Below, piece after piece: positions 1 to 11,471 of a stretch of DNA of 64,000 nt (the first letter of the stretch is position 1; each line of letters starts with the position of its first letter). The notes beneath the pieces were generated by a model, which was not told the origin of the DNA, ran no database searches, and saw only the letters and a program-made list of their open reading frames with translations. The stretch is from Betaproteobacteria bacterium TMED22 (lineage in GTDB: Bacteria > Pseudomonadota > Gammaproteobacteria > Burkholderiales > Eutrophovitaceae): the NCBI GenBank assembly GCA_002167745.1, contig NHCB01000007.1, forward strand, positions 98,711-162,710. Reading direction: 5' to 3'. The translations under genes were made by a program, and so were the position numbers.

Positions 1-357
1 ACTCACGCTTACCATGTCGGAGAGATGGCCGACACGCGAAGTATCAGCGCAGCCGAGAATAGAGGGTATGACATGACCAGCATTCGGGCTCAAAAGATCT
101 CAGAGACTGACTTTGAAAATTTCGACATATTTCTTGCTATGGACTTCGAACATCTCAAGACACTCAATAAAATAAAACCAGCAAGTAGCTCAGCTGAAGT
201 CCTGCTATTTCTCGAATTCAGTCAAAAATTCTCGCGTCAAGGTGTTCCTGATCCTTACTACGGAGCTACGGATGGGTTTACGACTGTACTCGACATGATC
301 GAAGAGGGCGCAGATACATTTTTAGATCAAATGTACCCGGCGCGCGCTTCAATGTGA
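1..357 (+). CDS. Low molecular weight protein-tyrosine phosphatase, 5'-truncated by window edge
   Basis: Frame is open from base 1 (THAYHVGEMADTRS...), before the track ORF start at 25; C-terminal VPDPYYG motif typical of LMW-PTP. Confidence 0.88.
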   Translation, partial: THAYHVGEMADTRSISAAENRGYDMTSIRAQKISETDFENFDIFLAMDFEHLKTLNKIKPASSSAEVLLFLEFSQKFSRQGVPDPYYGATDGFTTVLDMIEEGADTFLDQMYPARASM

Positions 358-382
358 TAGCTCAGCATCGCTTCCAATTAAA

Positions 383-2968
383 TTAATTCGGATCGTCTTG
401 AGTCTCTACTTGCTGTAATGGCTCGCTTTGAGCTTCGATACTCGACGCCTGCGCTTGTCTTCGACGCTTTCTCTCTTCACGTACTTTTTCTAATTCCTCA
501 TTATTCAATGTGGAATCAAGATTAGCGTGCTTTACAGATGATGAAGTCTCGATCATGGTCATCCCAGCAGGCAATACGACTGGCTCCTCCTTTATCGGAA
601 CCTGTCTCGGAGTGGTTTGCTTTTCAGCATCGGACTTAGGTGTGCTTTCCACTTTTTTCGGCGCAGCCATCTCAGCCTGCACAGCGACCGGTTTTACAAC
701 TTCGGCCTGTTGGTTTGTCTCAACCATACCAGTAGACTCCGTTGAGATTGAACCTGAGCTTGATTCCTCTGTAGGCTTATCACTTTGATTCACGGGCTCA
801 CTTTGTGCAGCTGGCTGTGTGGCACTTACGTTAACACCCTGAGATTGAACAGGCGATGGGCTCTGATTGGCGCTACCTTGTAGGTCATTTGTTGCGTCTT
901 GGTTATTCGTTGCTCCTGAGTCTTGAACTGAATTACGGTCACCGCGCCGATTACGGCTCCTTCGATCATTATTTCTGCGTCTGCGTCGACCGCTCTGACC
1001 TTCTCGTTTTTCGGTGTTAGGACCTTCGGTATTTGAAACTTGGGAGCCATTATTACCATTGTTATTCGTATCCATGGTCTCTTTTGCAGGGTCCTGTCGC
1101 TGCGCAGTATTTTGCGAAGTGGATTCGGAACGATTCTCTTCAACCCGACCACGGCCACGTCTAGGTCGTCGGCGATCCCTAGAATCGGTACGATTGCGTC
1201 TTCGATCATTACGCTCATCGCCTCTTCCGCCACGTCTGCGGTCAGAATGTTGATTTCGTCGTCTGTTATTCGAAGATGATTTTTCTTTTGGTTCGCTCGA
1301 CCCGAACAAAGCTGCAATTAAACGCTTAAAGAACCCGTCCTTCTTACTTTGTGCTGGAGGAGGTTGCGTGGGCGTAACCCCTTGAACCGCCGCAGAAGGT
1401 TTCTTTATATCTTTCTTTTTGTCTTTACCTTCTTCTGCATCAACAATCTTTTCTGCAAGATCATAGCTTGCAAGATTCGTATCGATCTGATTCAGTTCGT
1501 CAAGTCGAAGCCTTTTAACGGCGTAGTGAGGCGTCTCTAATTGACTATTAGGAATCAATACACAACTGACCTTCACTCGATGCTCAATAGCATAGAGCTC
1601 ATCTCTTTTTTCATTCAGTAAATAAGAAGCGACCGACACTGGCACTTGAGCATGAACGGCTGCTGTGCTCTCCTTCATAGCCTCTTCCTGCACAATTCTA
1701 AGCACGTGGAGCGCTGTAGACTCGACAGAGCGGATAACTCCAGTACCGCCACATCTGGGGCAAGTTATATGACTCGTCTCACCAAGCGACGTCTGGAGGC
1801 GTTGCCGAGACAGCTCTAACAGTCCAAATCTCGAAATCTTACCCACTTGGACGCGAGCGCGATCGTACCTCAGCGCCTCTCGCAACGTGTTTTCAACTGC
1901 TCGCTGGCTCTTAGTATCCTCCATATCGATGAAGTCGATAACAACGAGTCCACCCAAATCACGCAGACGCAGTTGGCGAGCTACTTCATCCGCAGCCTCA
2001 ATATTTGTTTTACGCGCAGTCTCTTCAATATCACTCCCACGTGTTGAACGAGCTGAGTTGACATCGATGGCGACCATTGCCTCCGTGTGATCGATCACAA
2101 TGGAACCACCAGAAGGCAGCAGTACCTGTCTCGAGTAAGCTGACTCTGTTTGATGTTCGATTTGAAAACGAGAAAACAACGGAGTTTCTTCTTGATACCA
2201 CTTCACTCGATCCACATTGTGGGGCATCACATGACCCATAAACTGTTGGGCTTGCTCGTAAATTGACTCCGTATCGATCAATATTTCACCAATATCTTGG
2301 CGAAAATAATCTCGTATGGCACGAATAACCAGGCTTGCATCCTGATAGATTAAAAACGGTGCTGTTTGACTGTCTGCGGCGTCGTCAACCGCTTTCCATA
2401 GCTGCGTTAGATAATTTAGATCCCACTCTAACTCCTCTGCGCTGCGTCCGATGCCTGCCGTTCTGGCAATGACGCTCATGCCTTTTGGCAAACTCAGTTG
2501 GTCCAGCGCATCGCGTAATTGAGCACGTTCTTCACCTTCGATGCGTCTTGATACTCCGCCACCTCTGGGATTATTTGGCATTAACACTAAGTACCGACCC
2601 GCAAGACTAATAAAGGTAGTTAGTGCGGCGCCTTTATTGCCACGTTCATCTTTCTCAACTTGAACAACGAGCTCTGTGCCCTCAGATATGACATCTTGAA
2701 TCCGCACGCGAGTTGGATTGGCCTTAGGATCTTTAAAATAAGATCGGCTTATTTCTTTAAAAGGGAGGAATCCGTGCCTTTCGGCACCATAGTTAACAAA
2801 GGCCGCCTCGAGGCTAGGCTCTACACGCGTGATAACGCCTTTATATATGTTGCTTTTTTTCTGTTCCTTACCTGTTGTTTCTACGTCTAAGTCGATGAGT
2901 GTTTGCCCATCGACGATCGCGACTCTGAGCTCTTCGGCATGAGTTGCGTTGAATAGCATTCGCTTCAT
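383..2968 (-). CDS. rne: Ribonuclease E
   Basis: [23 protein letters not shown]-terminus, S1 domain, zinc-link CPRCGGTG, long Arg-rich C-terminal scaffold; start at 2968 preferred over 3007 because of GGGGGA SD 7 nt upstream. Confidence 0.97.
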   Translation of the reverse strand: MKRMLFNATHAEELRVAIVDGQTLIDLDVETTGKEQKKSNIYKGVITRVEPSLEAAFVNYGAERHGFLPFKEISRSYFKDPKANPTRVRIQDVISEGTELVVQVEKDERGNKGAALTTFISLAGRYLVLMPNNPRGGGVSRRIEGEERAQLRDALDQLSLPKGMSVIARTAGIGRSAEELEWDLNYLTQLWKAVDDAADSQTAPFLIYQDASLVIRAIRDYFRQDIGEILIDTESIYEQAQQFMGHVMPHNVDRVKWYQEETPLFSRFQIEHQTESAYSRQVLLPSGGSIVIDHTEAMVAIDVNSARSTRGSDIEETARKTNIEAADEVARQLRLRDLGGLVVIDFIDMEDTKSQRAVENTLREALRYDRARVQVGKISRFGLLELSRQRLQTSLGETSHITCPRCGGTGVIRSVESTALHVLRIVQEEAMKESTAAVHAQVPVSVASYLLNEKRDELYAIEHRVKVSCVLIPNSQLETPHYAVKRLRLDELNQIDTNLASYDLAEKIVDAEEGKDKKKDIKKPSAAVQGVTPTQPPPAQSKKDGFFKRLIAALFGSSEPKEKSSSNNRRRNQHSDRRRGGRGDERNDRRRNRTDSRDRRRPRRGRGRVEENRSESTSQNTAQRQDPAKETMDTNNNGNNGSQVSNTEGPNTEKREGQSGRRRRRNNDRRSRNRRGDRNSVQDSGATNNQDATNDLQGSANQSPSPVQSQGVNVSATQPAAQSEPVNQSDKPTEESSSGSISTESTGMVETNQQAEVVKPVAVQAEMAAPKKVESTPKSDAEKQTTPRQVPIKEEPVVLPAGMTMIETSSSVKHANLDSTLNNEELEKVREERKRRRQAQASSIEAQSEPLQQVETQDDPN

Positions 2969-2975
2969 TTTTATT

Positions 2976-3000
2976 CCCCCGCGCAATTTATGCGTGTGGG
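2976..3000 (-). promoter_or_regulatory. Putative hairpin overlapping the rne Shine-Dalgarno
   Basis: Minus-strand CCCACACGCA-TAAAT-TGCGCGGGGG can fold (8 pairs, 2 mismatches); the 3' arm contains the SD G-run. Confidence 0.35.
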
Positions 3001-3370
3001 AGATCAAACCGGCGCTAGTTTTTGATAGTTTTGTTCAACTATTTCAATAAATTAACTAAATAAATTCTTTCGTCGTATCAACTAATCGTTTCCTAATATT
3101 AATATCTTTCCGGTTTTGCTGAGCCCCCGCAAACTACCGGCGTTGGCCTTTTAAATCTCCCGCACTGTCTTGTGCGCGTAAATCATTTACTATATCGCTA
3201 CTTTCGTTTTTCGTTATTTAGGTGAGCGAAATTAACCTTGGGACGAGTCTTTACAATATTCGTTGAGAACTTATCGGCTAACTAACAACGGGACTAAATA
3301 CCCGGAGGCCGTACGCTCTTTATGAGACCGTGGCATTCTCGTCGTCAAACGACTCGTTAACGAATTATAA

Positions 3371-4342
3371 TTGAAAATGAATAACTTATGTAAAGATCGC
3401 GTGAATAACGTCGAGATAGGCGTTGAAGGTGAAGATCAGCGTATCGACAACTATTTGCTAAGATTACTTAAAGGCGTGCCCAAAAGTCATGTGTATCGTA
3501 TTCTTCGTAGTGGGGAAGTGCGTGTTAATGGCGGACGGGCTGGGCCAAGCCGCAGACTGACTTTGGGCGATAAGGTTAGAATTCCTCCGATCAGAGTAGC
3601 TCAAAAAATCCAAGAACTTAACCCGATTGACCCAGAAGAATTCAAAATTTTGCATGAAGATGAGCATATCCTGGCGATCGACAAGCCGGCTGGTCTTGCG
3701 GTTCATGGGGGTAGTGGAGTTTCCTCAGGGCTGATTGAGCAGTTAAGGGCCACAAGACCAAATCAACCCTTTTTAGAACTCATCCATCGATTAGATAAAG
3801 ATACATCTGGAGTCCTCTTGTTAGCCAAACGAAGATCCGCGCTTACAAACTTGCACGCACAGATCAGAAAGGACCAAACAAGAAAGATATACCTAACTTT
3901 GGTTTGGGGGAGTTGGGACTGTCAAATCTCCAAAGTCGATTTATCGCTAAGAAAGTATGTGTCCAAAGCAGGGGAACGACGTGTTGTAGTTGATCGCGCG
4001 AACGGCAAGCCATCCCTGACTTTATTCAAATTACTTGAGGCTAACGAGCAAACGAGCTTAATTGAAGCAAACCTAAAGACCGGAAGAACGCATCAGATTC
4101 GGGTTCACTTAGCTCATATAAACTACCCGATTTTGGGTGATGACAAGTACGGAGATTTTCGCCGTAATAAACTGTTCCAAAAATATGGTTTAAAGCGTAT
4201 GTTTCTGCACGCGCACCAATTTTCATTCAAACATCCAAAGCTGGGTAATAAAATAACACTCGAATCGCCGCTTCCCATGGAACTCCATCAGTTGATGCGG
4301 TCTATCGATGAGTCTCACAAAAGCCAAGGGCAAGATAATTAA
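3371..4342 (+). CDS. rluC: 23S rRNA pseudouridine synthase RluC
   Basis: S4 domain plus HRLDKDTSG catalytic motif; divergent from rne as in many gammaproteobacteria. Confidence 0.95.
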   Translation: MKMNNLCKDRVNNVEIGVEGEDQRIDNYLLRLLKGVPKSHVYRILRSGEVRVNGGRAGPSRRLTLGDKVRIPPIRVAQKIQELNPIDPEEFKILHEDEHILAIDKPAGLAVHGGSGVSSGLIEQLRATRPNQPFLELIHRLDKDTSGVLLLAKRRSALTNLHAQIRKDQTRKIYLTLVWGSWDCQISKVDLSLRKYVSKAGERRVVVDRANGKPSLTLFKLLEANEQTSLIEANLKTGRTHQIRVHLAHINYPILGDDKYGDFRRNKLFQKYGLKRMFLHAHQFSFKHPKLGNKITLESPLPMELHQLMRSIDESHKSQGQDN

Positions 4343-4996
4343 ATGAACAACTTTGATTTAATCGTATTCGATTGGGACGGAACGCTTGTGGATTCTACCG
4401 CGCATATAGCGAAAAGCATTCAAAAAGCATATGCCGATAATGATCTGCCTGTCCCAAATGAGGCCGACTCCAAGCACGTGATTGGACTCGGACTGGTAGA
4501 CACCTTTAATTATTTATCGCCGGACCTTACAAAGGAACAACACCAAGGCATCGTGAATCGGTATAGACACCATTTTTTAGAGGCTGATAAGACGATTCAT
4601 TCATTTAAGAATGTTCTGGAAGGACTTCAAGATTTAAGTCAGAAAAATTATTTTCTTGCAGTCGCAACTGGAAAAAGCCGAGAAGGTCTTAACCGAGCAC
4701 TGACTAAAGTCAATTTTGGTCATCTTTTTGTCGTGACTCGATGCGCTGACGAGGGGCTCCCCAAGCCGAATCCAGATATGCTTCATTTTATTATGGATGA
4801 CGTGGGCGTCACTCCTGAGCGGACGGTCATGATTGGCGATACCACGCATGATCTTCTTCTTGCCCAAAACGCTGGAGCACAAGGTATCGGAGTCACATAC
4901 GGAGCTCATGAAAAAGATAAGTTGATTGCGCTAAATCCAATCACTTGTGTTGACAGCTTTGCTGAATTGACGACATGGCTTCTCAAAAACGGTTGA
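4343..4996 (+). CDS. HAD-superfamily hydrolase (phosphoglycolate phosphatase-like)
   Basis: DWDGTLVDS, GDTTHDLLLAQNAG HAD motifs. Confidence 0.92.
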   Translation: MNNFDLIVFDWDGTLVDSTAHIAKSIQKAYADNDLPVPNEADSKHVIGLGLVDTFNYLSPDLTKEQHQGIVNRYRHHFLEADKTIHSFKNVLEGLQDLSQKNYFLAVATGKSREGLNRALTKVNFGHLFVVTRCADEGLPKPNPDMLHFIMDDVGVTPERTVMIGDTTHDLLLAQNAGAQGIGVTYGAHEKDKLIALNPITCVDSFAELTTWLLKNG

Positions 4997-5322
4997 TTTG
5001 TAAATCCTCGGAGCTGCGTGATGCCGGCAACGGAGTTCGGTTCGCTACTCATGACAAAAACGGAGAAGAGGCGTCTGCTTTCGTCATTCGCCATCACGGC
5101 GTGGTTTTTGGTTACCTCAATCGGTGCGCCCATATTCAGGTTGAGCTCGACTGGCAGCACGGACAATTTTTTGATGCGGACTCAGAGCTATTAATGTGCG
5201 CCACCCATGGAGCTTTATATCTTCCTGACACCGGAGAGTGTATTGGTGGACCCTGTAGAGGAGCTTTTTTAACAAAACTGCTTATTACTGAAAAAGATGG
5301 CAAAGTATACCTAATGGACTAA
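4975..5322 (+). CDS. Rieske [2Fe-2S] domain protein
   Basis: CAH...CATHGALY Rieske cluster ligand motifs; overlaps the HAD gene by 22 bp. Confidence 0.85.
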   Translation: MASQKRLICKSSELRDAGNGVRFATHDKNGEEASAFVIRHHGVVFGYLNRCAHIQVELDWQHGQFFDADSELLMCATHGALYLPDTGECIGGPCRGAFLTKLLITEKDGKVYLMD

Positions 5323-5500
5323 CAGGACAGATTTAAATAATATGTGTGAAACTCGATATGCTGTCTGAGCTGGGATTGATTCTCAATTAAGAGTGCTTTA
5401 AGCTCCGCAGACATCATGAGCAACCGAAACAATCCGAGTCAAAAATTCATAGTTGGCCAAGCAATTTTTCTTTTGTTTATTAAATGCCAGTGGAGCCGTC

Positions 5501-6136
5501 ATGACGATTCATTCAATTATAAAATTCATCAGCCTAGCAAGTGCAATATTTCTCTTGATTGGTTGCAAAGCGGATTCACTCGAAATCAAATTAAGCGATG
5601 AAGAGATTAAAGCGGCAATCGCAGGAGAAACAGTTTCGATTGATTTTGAGGCTGAGTTCAGCATGCTTGGCGAACTCGACGAAGAGAACAAAGCAACCTT
5701 GGACCAGTTACTGATCTTAGCAGAAGAATTTTTAGTGCTTGAAGATTTTGAAATCGAAAACGGCGATTTCGGAGCAAAGATTCTGTTAGAAGGTTCAATG
5801 CCGATAACAGCAAACGCCCAGGAAGAGAGTCCTTGGTATATTAAAGTTTCTCCTTATGGCGGAAGTTTTTATATGGTTCAGCTTAAAACTGGTGGTAACT
5901 TTGATCGGCTTGAGAGCGCTATGAGCGATATCAACTTCCTTTTATCTGCGGATCCATATCACCCTCTTAAATACAAGTACAAAGGGCCAGGAAGCAGTGT
6001 AATCGCACCGGCTGTTGAGATTGGCGGTACGACTCATTTATATTATTCGGAAAAAATCGAAAATAGACTTACGATGAACTTTTCAGGCGGTCCATTTGAT
6101 AACACCGGTGGGGGCTTTTTAGTCAGCTTTGATTAA
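5501..6136 (+). CDS. Predicted lipoprotein of unknown function
   Basis: From internal Met at 5501: MTIHSIIKFISLASAIFLLIGC, signal peptide plus lipobox; no recognised domain. Confidence 0.65.
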   Translation: MTIHSIIKFISLASAIFLLIGCKADSLEIKLSDEEIKAAIAGETVSIDFEAEFSMLGELDEENKATLDQLLILAEEFLVLEDFEIENGDFGAKILLEGSMPITANAQEESPWYIKVSPYGGSFYMVQLKTGGNFDRLESAMSDINFLLSADPYHPLKYKYKGPGSSVIAPAVEIGGTTHLYYSEKIENRLTMNFSGGPFDNTGGGFLVSFD

Positions 6137-6141
6137 TAATT

Positions 6142-7050
6142 ATGGATACCTTAGAAAAAGACACTCTAACTAATTTAGCGCAAGCATCACTCGTAGAACA
6201 GCGTAGAACGCGTCGTTGGAAAATATTCTTTCGTTTTTTCTATTTAGCAATTGCTATAGCCATTTTCTTCGCATTTACGGCTAATAATAACGGCCAAAAT
6301 GAAGTTCCACACACTGCGATTGTCGATATAGACGGCGTTATTGCGTCGGGCGCTCCTGCAAACGCCTATGATGTGATAGCTGGCCTTGAAAGAGCTTTTA
6401 ATAGCAAGCATGCGAAGGGGATCATCATTCGCATCAATAGTCCTGGAGGCAGTCCGGTGCAATCGGAACTCATCAATCAAGAGATTAAACGCTTACGTGG
6501 GCTCAGTCCTGATTTGCCAGTCTACGCAGTCGTGGAGGATCTATGTGCCTCAGGTGGTTACTACGTCGCAGTTGCTGCTGATCAAATATACGTTGCGCCC
6601 TCAAGTATCGTTGGTTCTATCGGAGTCCGTATGGATGGGTTTGAGTTTACTGAGGCACTGGAGTCTTTAGGAATAAAGCGTCGCTTACTCACTGCAGGTG
6701 AAAACAAGGCATTTCTTGATCCATTTTCGCCAATGAGGCCTGCACAAGAGGAACATGCTAAAGCTATACTTAACAATATCCATCAACAATTTATTCAAGC
6801 CGTAACCGATGGCCGAGGTGAGCGACTTCAAGAGAACCCGAACATTTTTTCTGGATTAGTTTGGACTGGAGAGCAAAGTATAGAATTGGGCCTGGTAGAC
6901 GGATATGGCAGCGTTCTTTCGGTAGCTAGAGAGATTATTGGGGAAAGAGAATTGGTTAATTATTCGGTCAAAGAGAGCTTTGGCGAACGAATAATCAGAA
7001 AGCTTGGCGCAGAAATTATATATAAAACAATGGATTATAGGCTATACTGA
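6142..7050 (+). CDS. sppA: Signal peptide peptidase SppA-like (S49) serine protease
   Basis: N-terminal TM, INSPGGSPVQSE, CASGGYYVAVAADQIYV, GSIGV motifs. Confidence 0.93.
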   Translation: MDTLEKDTLTNLAQASLVEQRRTRRWKIFFRFFYLAIAIAIFFAFTANNNGQNEVPHTAIVDIDGVIASGAPANAYDVIAGLERAFNSKHAKGIIIRINSPGGSPVQSELINQEIKRLRGLSPDLPVYAVVEDLCASGGYYVAVAADQIYVAPSSIVGSIGVRMDGFEFTEALESLGIKRRLLTAGENKAFLDPFSPMRPAQEEHAKAILNNIHQQFIQAVTDGRGERLQENPNIFSGLVWTGEQSIELGLVDGYGSVLSVAREIIGERELVNYSVKESFGERIIRKLGAEIIYKTMDYRLY

Positions 7051-7067
7051 CTGTATTTTATGAATGA

Positions 7068-7667
7068 TTATGGTAGAGTTATACCATGCCGCCTGAGTAT
7101 CCTGGATAACGCAATCAGTGGTAGACCGACCAACGCTGTCGGGTCATCACCAAGTATCGAGTCTAGGAGCGTAATGCCCAAACCCTCCGACTTGGCACTG
7201 CCAGCACACCCAAGAACATCTTCCTTAGCAACGTAGCGTTCAATTGCTGATAACTCCAGATCTCTGAACTTCACTTCAGTATTTATAACCTCAGAATCAT
7301 AACGATGTGTATTTGTGTTCCAAACGCACAAACCCGTATAAAAAACAGCAGTTCGTCCGCTTGCATACTGCAATTGGTCAATGGCATTACTGGTTGTTCC
7401 GGGCTTGGAAAGCCATCTTCCCTCACAATCCGCGACTTGATCTGAGCCAATAACAATACGCCCCACTGTCTGTAACTCAGCTACAGAACCTGCCTTAGCG
7501 ATGGATAAGCGTTTGGCACACGCTACGGCGCTTTCTTGATCAAGCGGAGTCTCCTCAACAATAGGTTCTTTAACTTCAAACTCTGGACAAATACGCCTCA
7601 ACAACTCTTGACGATAGGTTGACGTTGAAGCAAGAATAATTATTGGTTTAGCCTCTGAACTCATCAC
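7068..7667 (-). CDS. Maf-like nucleotide pyrophosphatase (YceF type)
   Basis: ILASTSTYRQELL N-terminus; GSDQVADCEG; DDPTALVGLPL. Confidence 0.92.
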   Translation of the reverse strand: MMSSEAKPIIILASTSTYRQELLRRICPEFEVKEPIVEETPLDQESAVACAKRLSIAKAGSVAELQTVGRIVIGSDQVADCEGRWLSKPGTTSNAIDQLQYASGRTAVFYTGLCVWNTNTHRYDSEVINTEVKFRDLELSAIERYVAKEDVLGCAGSAKSEGLGITLLDSILGDDPTALVGLPLIALSRILRRHGITLP

Positions 7668-7727
7668 TCATTACTTTTCAGATAAAATTTTGACAAATGC
7701 ACATATAATCAATATTATGCGCGCCCT

Positions 7728-8219
7728 ATGATCAACCGACCGAGTATTGACACATTGGAGTTTGCACGAAAAGGGCAAACTCAACATCTCCAGCTAAGGT
7801 CTGGGGATTTGCGTAGGTTAACCGATGATTCAATATTCGTAAATGATACCGTTAAGGCTAAGGTTATCGGCGGAGTACAAAAAGACGGGAAGCCCTTTAT
7901 AGAAATCAAAATGCACGGCGAATTAAAGTTAACTTGCCAGCGGTGCCTTGAACTATATGACTTGCAGATTAATTCGCACAGTCGGTTTATAATAGCGGCG
8001 GACGAAATGGAATTGGTAGAAGTCTCCCTAGAAGAAGAGGGCGTGATTACCTTACTTGCAGAGCAGGAACGTGATCTTGTGGACTTTGTAGAGGAGGAAC
8101 TGTTGTTGGCTTTACCTATGGTTCCGCTTCACGAGGAAGGCGAATGCACAATTCCTCAGCTGTCGGACGGAGACACGAAGGTGACAAGCCCATTTAAAGG
8201 GTTAAGAAAAGCATTTTAA
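7728..8219 (+). CDS. yceD: YceD/DUF177 family protein
   Basis: CQRCLE motif, acidic C-terminal half, position immediately upstream of rpmF. Confidence 0.88.
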   Translation: MINRPSIDTLEFARKGQTQHLQLRSGDLRRLTDDSIFVNDTVKAKVIGGVQKDGKPFIEIKMHGELKLTCQRCLELYDLQINSHSRFIIAADEMELVEVSLEEEGVITLLAEQERDLVDFVEEELLLALPMVPLHEEGECTIPQLSDGDTKVTSPFKGLRKAF

Positions 8220-8245
8220 AACTAAAAAATTTGGAGTATTGACAA

Positions 8246-8425
8246 ATGGCCGTGCAACAAACAAAAAAATCACCGTCTAAACGAAACATGCGCCGAGCAC
8301 ATGATTCACTATCCAGCCCATCGACAGCGATTGAGCCTACGACTGGTGAAACGCACCTACGACATCACATTAGCCCCAATGGCTTTTATCGGGGTAAAAA
8401 AGTTATTCAAAAAAACGACGACTAA
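8246..8425 (+). CDS. rpmF: 50S ribosomal protein L32 (59 aa; absent from supplied ORF track)
   Basis: Manual translation [65 protein letters not shown] upstream; yceD-rpmF-plsX synteny. Confidence 0.96.
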   Translation: MAVQQTKKSPSKRNMRRAHDSLSSPSTAIEPTTGETHLRHHISPNGFYRGKKVIQKNDD

Positions 8426-8531
8426 GTTTTATCAGACATTGTGGGTGCCTGATAGATAAGGCATGTCAGCTACTTGGGACAGATATGGATCAAGTGAGTC
8501 GCTTCGCCGATAAACGATCGGCGTACAAATC

Positions 8532-9545
8532 ATGACCATAAGAATAGCAATAGATTGCATGGGGGGAGACTATGGCGTAAAAGTCACGGTTCCTGCAGCA
8601 ATCCACTTTGTTAAATCGCATCCAGACACCCACGTGATTCTTGTGGGCAAGTCGGATCAAATTAAAAAAAGACTTAAACGACATCCTCATGATGCTAAAC
8701 GATTAAGTATTGTTCATGCTGACGAGATCATCAGTATGGATGAAGGACCTGCTCAAGCACTCCGAACCAAAAAAAACTCATCTATGCGAATCGCTATAGA
8801 TTTAATTAAAGACGGACAAGCGAACGCATGCGTCAGTGCCGGCAATACTGGCGCACTTATGGCTATCTCAAGATTTGTGCTCAAGATGTTGCCTGGGATT
8901 GAGCGTCCAGCGATAGCCTCGTTCCTCCCGACTCACAAAGGACAGGTATGCATGCTGGATCTCGGTGCTAACGTAGATTGTTCTGCCGAACATTTATTTC
9001 AGTTCGCAGTAATGGGTAGCTGCCTTGTTGCTTCAAGTGGAGGATCTGCTTTCCCGAGCGTAGGTCTATTAAATGTTGGAGCCGAAGATATTAAAGGTAA
9101 TGAGGTGGCCAAAGAAGCCTCGGAAATACTCAAGCACAGCTCCCTCAATTTCAAAGGTAACGTTGAAGGGACAGACATATATAGAGGAACTACTGATGTA
9201 ATTGTTTGTGACGGATTTGTTGGAAATATAGCACTGAAAACATCCGAGGGCCTGGCTCAAATGTTAGGTAAATACCTGAAAGAAGAATTCCACCGTAATA
9301 CGTTTACAAAGATATTAGGCTTATTAGCGTCTCCTGTGATAAAACAATTCAAAAAGCGTGTCGACCATCGACGATATAACGGGGCTAGCTTGTTGGGATT
9401 AAGAGGAATTGTTGTTAAAAGTCATGGATCAGCCGATTTATATAGCATGGGTTTTGCCATGCAGAGAGCCTATGAGGAGGTAAAACACTCTATACTCGAT
9501 GCCATTACTGATAATATTCAGGTGCCTGAACAGAAAGAGTTGTGA
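8532..9545 (+). CDS. plsX: Phosphate acyltransferase PlsX
   Basis: [12 protein letters not shown]-terminus, [22 protein letters not shown] motifs. Confidence 0.97.
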   Translation: MTIRIAIDCMGGDYGVKVTVPAAIHFVKSHPDTHVILVGKSDQIKKRLKRHPHDAKRLSIVHADEIISMDEGPAQALRTKKNSSMRIAIDLIKDGQANACVSAGNTGALMAISRFVLKMLPGIERPAIASFLPTHKGQVCMLDLGANVDCSAEHLFQFAVMGSCLVASSGGSAFPSVGLLNVGAEDIKGNEVAKEASEILKHSSLNFKGNVEGTDIYRGTTDVIVCDGFVGNIALKTSEGLAQMLGKYLKEEFHRNTFTKILGLLASPVIKQFKKRVDHRRYNGASLLGLRGIVVKSHGSADLYSMGFAMQRAYEEVKHSILDAITDNIQVPEQKEL

Positions 9546-10501
9546 TGTATTCAAGAATTATTGGCACTGGGAGTTACCTTCCGAAAAAAATTGTAACTAA
9601 CAAAGATCTTGAAAAATTGGTGAATACGAGCGACGAATGGATCGTATCACGCTCAGGAATCAAGCAACGGCATATTGCCGAAGATAACGAGGTCACCAGC
9701 GATCTAGCCGGAAAGGCTGCTCAAGAAGCCATTAATCAGGCTGGACTGAATAACGACGAAATAGACCTTATTGTTGTTGCAACAACAACACCCGATATGG
9801 TCTTTCCAAGCACCGCCTGTATCGTTCAGTCGAAGTTAAATATTCCCACCTGCCCAGCTTTTGACGTTCAGGCTGTTTGCTCAGGGTTCGTCTACGCGCT
9901 GAACATAGCAGATCTTTTTATAAAAAGCGGCCAAGCGAAAAATGTGCTTATCATAGGCGCAGAAATATATTCACGCATACTTAATTGGAAAGACCGATCA
10001 ACATGTGTTTTGTTCGGAGATGGCGCTGGGGCTGTGGTACTAACTGGCTCAGAGTGCCCCGGAATTTTGAAAACCAGCCTTCATGCAGATGGGACGCTTC
10101 ATAATCACCTGTGCGTTCCTGGTTGGGTTAAAGGCGGAGAAACCGTCGGGTCTCCTATGGTTCAAATGGATGGCGGTATAGTTTTTAAATTTGCGGTAAA
10201 AGTTTTTGAAGAGACTGCGCGTGAGTTACTCATCGCCGCAGGGAAGAGAGTCGAGGATCTCAATTGGTTTATACCGCACCAGGCTAACATTCGCATTATG
10301 GAATCCACGGCTAAAAAGCTAAATTTGCCGTTAGAAAAATTGATTGCTACGGTTGATCATCATGGCAATACCTCGGCAGCATCGATTCCTTTGGCGTTGG
10401 ACGAAGCGGTACGAGATGGTCGTATCAAAAAAGGGGAGCTCATGTTATTTGCCGGAGTTGGTGGTGGTTTCACATGGGGTGGAGCCCTTCTTGAATTTTA
10501 G
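9545..10501 (+). CDS. fabH: Beta-ketoacyl-ACP synthase III
   Basis: [21 protein letters not shown] (Cys), [17 protein letters not shown]. Confidence 0.97.
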   Translation: MYSRIIGTGSYLPKKIVTNKDLEKLVNTSDEWIVSRSGIKQRHIAEDNEVTSDLAGKAAQEAINQAGLNNDEIDLIVVATTTPDMVFPSTACIVQSKLNIPTCPAFDVQAVCSGFVYALNIADLFIKSGQAKNVLIIGAEIYSRILNWKDRSTCVLFGDGAGAVVLTGSECPGILKTSLHADGTLHNHLCVPGWVKGGETVGSPMVQMDGGIVFKFAVKVFEETARELLIAAGKRVEDLNWFIPHQANIRIMESTAKKLNLPLEKLIATVDHHGNTSAASIPLALDEAVRDGRIKKGELMLFAGVGGGFTWGGALLEF

Positions 10502-10523
10502 TGTGGTGTAAGGAATTAGGATC

Positions 10524-11471
10524 GTGACATTTTCTTTTTTATTTCCAGGCCAAGGATCTCAGTCTGTAGGCATGATGAATGCCTTCGCGGAGATGTCTAC
10601 CGTTACAGAGACTTTTGAAGAAGCCTCATCTATTTTGCGAAAGGATATGTGGCAACTTGCACAAAGTGGCACGCAAGATCAACTTGCAATAACAACCAAT
10701 ACCCAGCCGCTCATGCTCATATCAGACATTGCCATGTATAGAACATGGATCCAACTAGGTGGGTCGACGCCGACCATTTTAGCTGGACATAGTTTAGGAG
10801 AATATGCCGCATTGGTCGCTGCTGGTACTCTCGAATTCTCCGATGCTTTATCCTTGGTACAGCAGCGTTCAATTTTGATGCAAAATGCGGTGCCTCCCGG
10901 GGTCGGCGCTATGGCAGCCGTATTGGGGTTGACAGATGAGGATATCGAACTGGCATGTGAACGAGCTATGGCTAAAAATGCAGGAATTGCTGAAGCTGCA
11001 AATTATAATGCGCCCGGACAAGTCGTAATAGCAGGCGATAAAAACACGGTAGAAATAGCGATTGATGAGGCAAAAAGTTTAGGAGCTAAACGTGCGACGC
11101 TACTCGCTATGGCAACGCCGTCTCATTGCAGTCTAATCAAACCAGCTGCAGACTTGTTTTTATCAGCCTTGAATGCGGCACCGATGAACGTACCAAAAAT
11201 ACCGGTCATTCACAATCAAAGTGTATCGACATCATCCACCGTAGAGGATATCCGAAATCGATTATATGAACAGTTGTTTAGCCCGGTCAGATGGGTTGAA
11301 ACTATAAGGTATATTACTGGAACAAGCACAAATATTGGACTCGAGTGCGGACCTGGAAAAGTCATTACAGGGCTAAATAAGCGCATAGACAAAGAGTTTA
11401 CTATGCTCTCGCTAGCATCTCAGGAAGAGATGGAGCTTGCCATCAATGAATTATCGAGAGGTAAGGGATGA
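10524..11471 (+). CDS. fabD: Malonyl-CoA:ACP transacylase
   Basis: FLFPGQGSQSVGM, GHSLGEYAAL. Confidence 0.97.
   Translation: MTFSFLFPGQGSQSVGMMNAFAEMSTVTETFEEASSILRKDMWQLAQSGTQDQLAITTNTQPLMLISDIAMYRTWIQLGGSTPTILAGHSLGEYAALVAAGTLEFSDALSLVQQRSILMQNAVPPGVGAMAAVLGLTDEDIELACERAMAKNAGIAEAANYNAPGQVVIAGDKNTVEIAIDEAKSLGAKRATLLAMATPSHCSLIKPAADLFLSALNAAPMNVPKIPVIHNQSVSTSSTVEDIRNRLYEQLFSPVRWVETIRYITGTSTNIGLECGPGKVITGLNKRIDKEFTMLSLASQEEMELAINELSRGKG

Noticed and set aside
826-1317. 163-aa minus-strand ORF and overlapping plus-strand ORFs at 1014-1279
   Set aside because: Alternative frames within the low-complexity Arg-rich C-terminal region of rne.
1349-1540. Numerous 60-100 aa ORFs antisense to conserved genes (e.g. 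1349-1540, 13039-13347, 30852-31244, 46398-46694)
   Set aside because: Antisense to well-recognised coding sequences with no independent evidence such as motif, SD or synteny.
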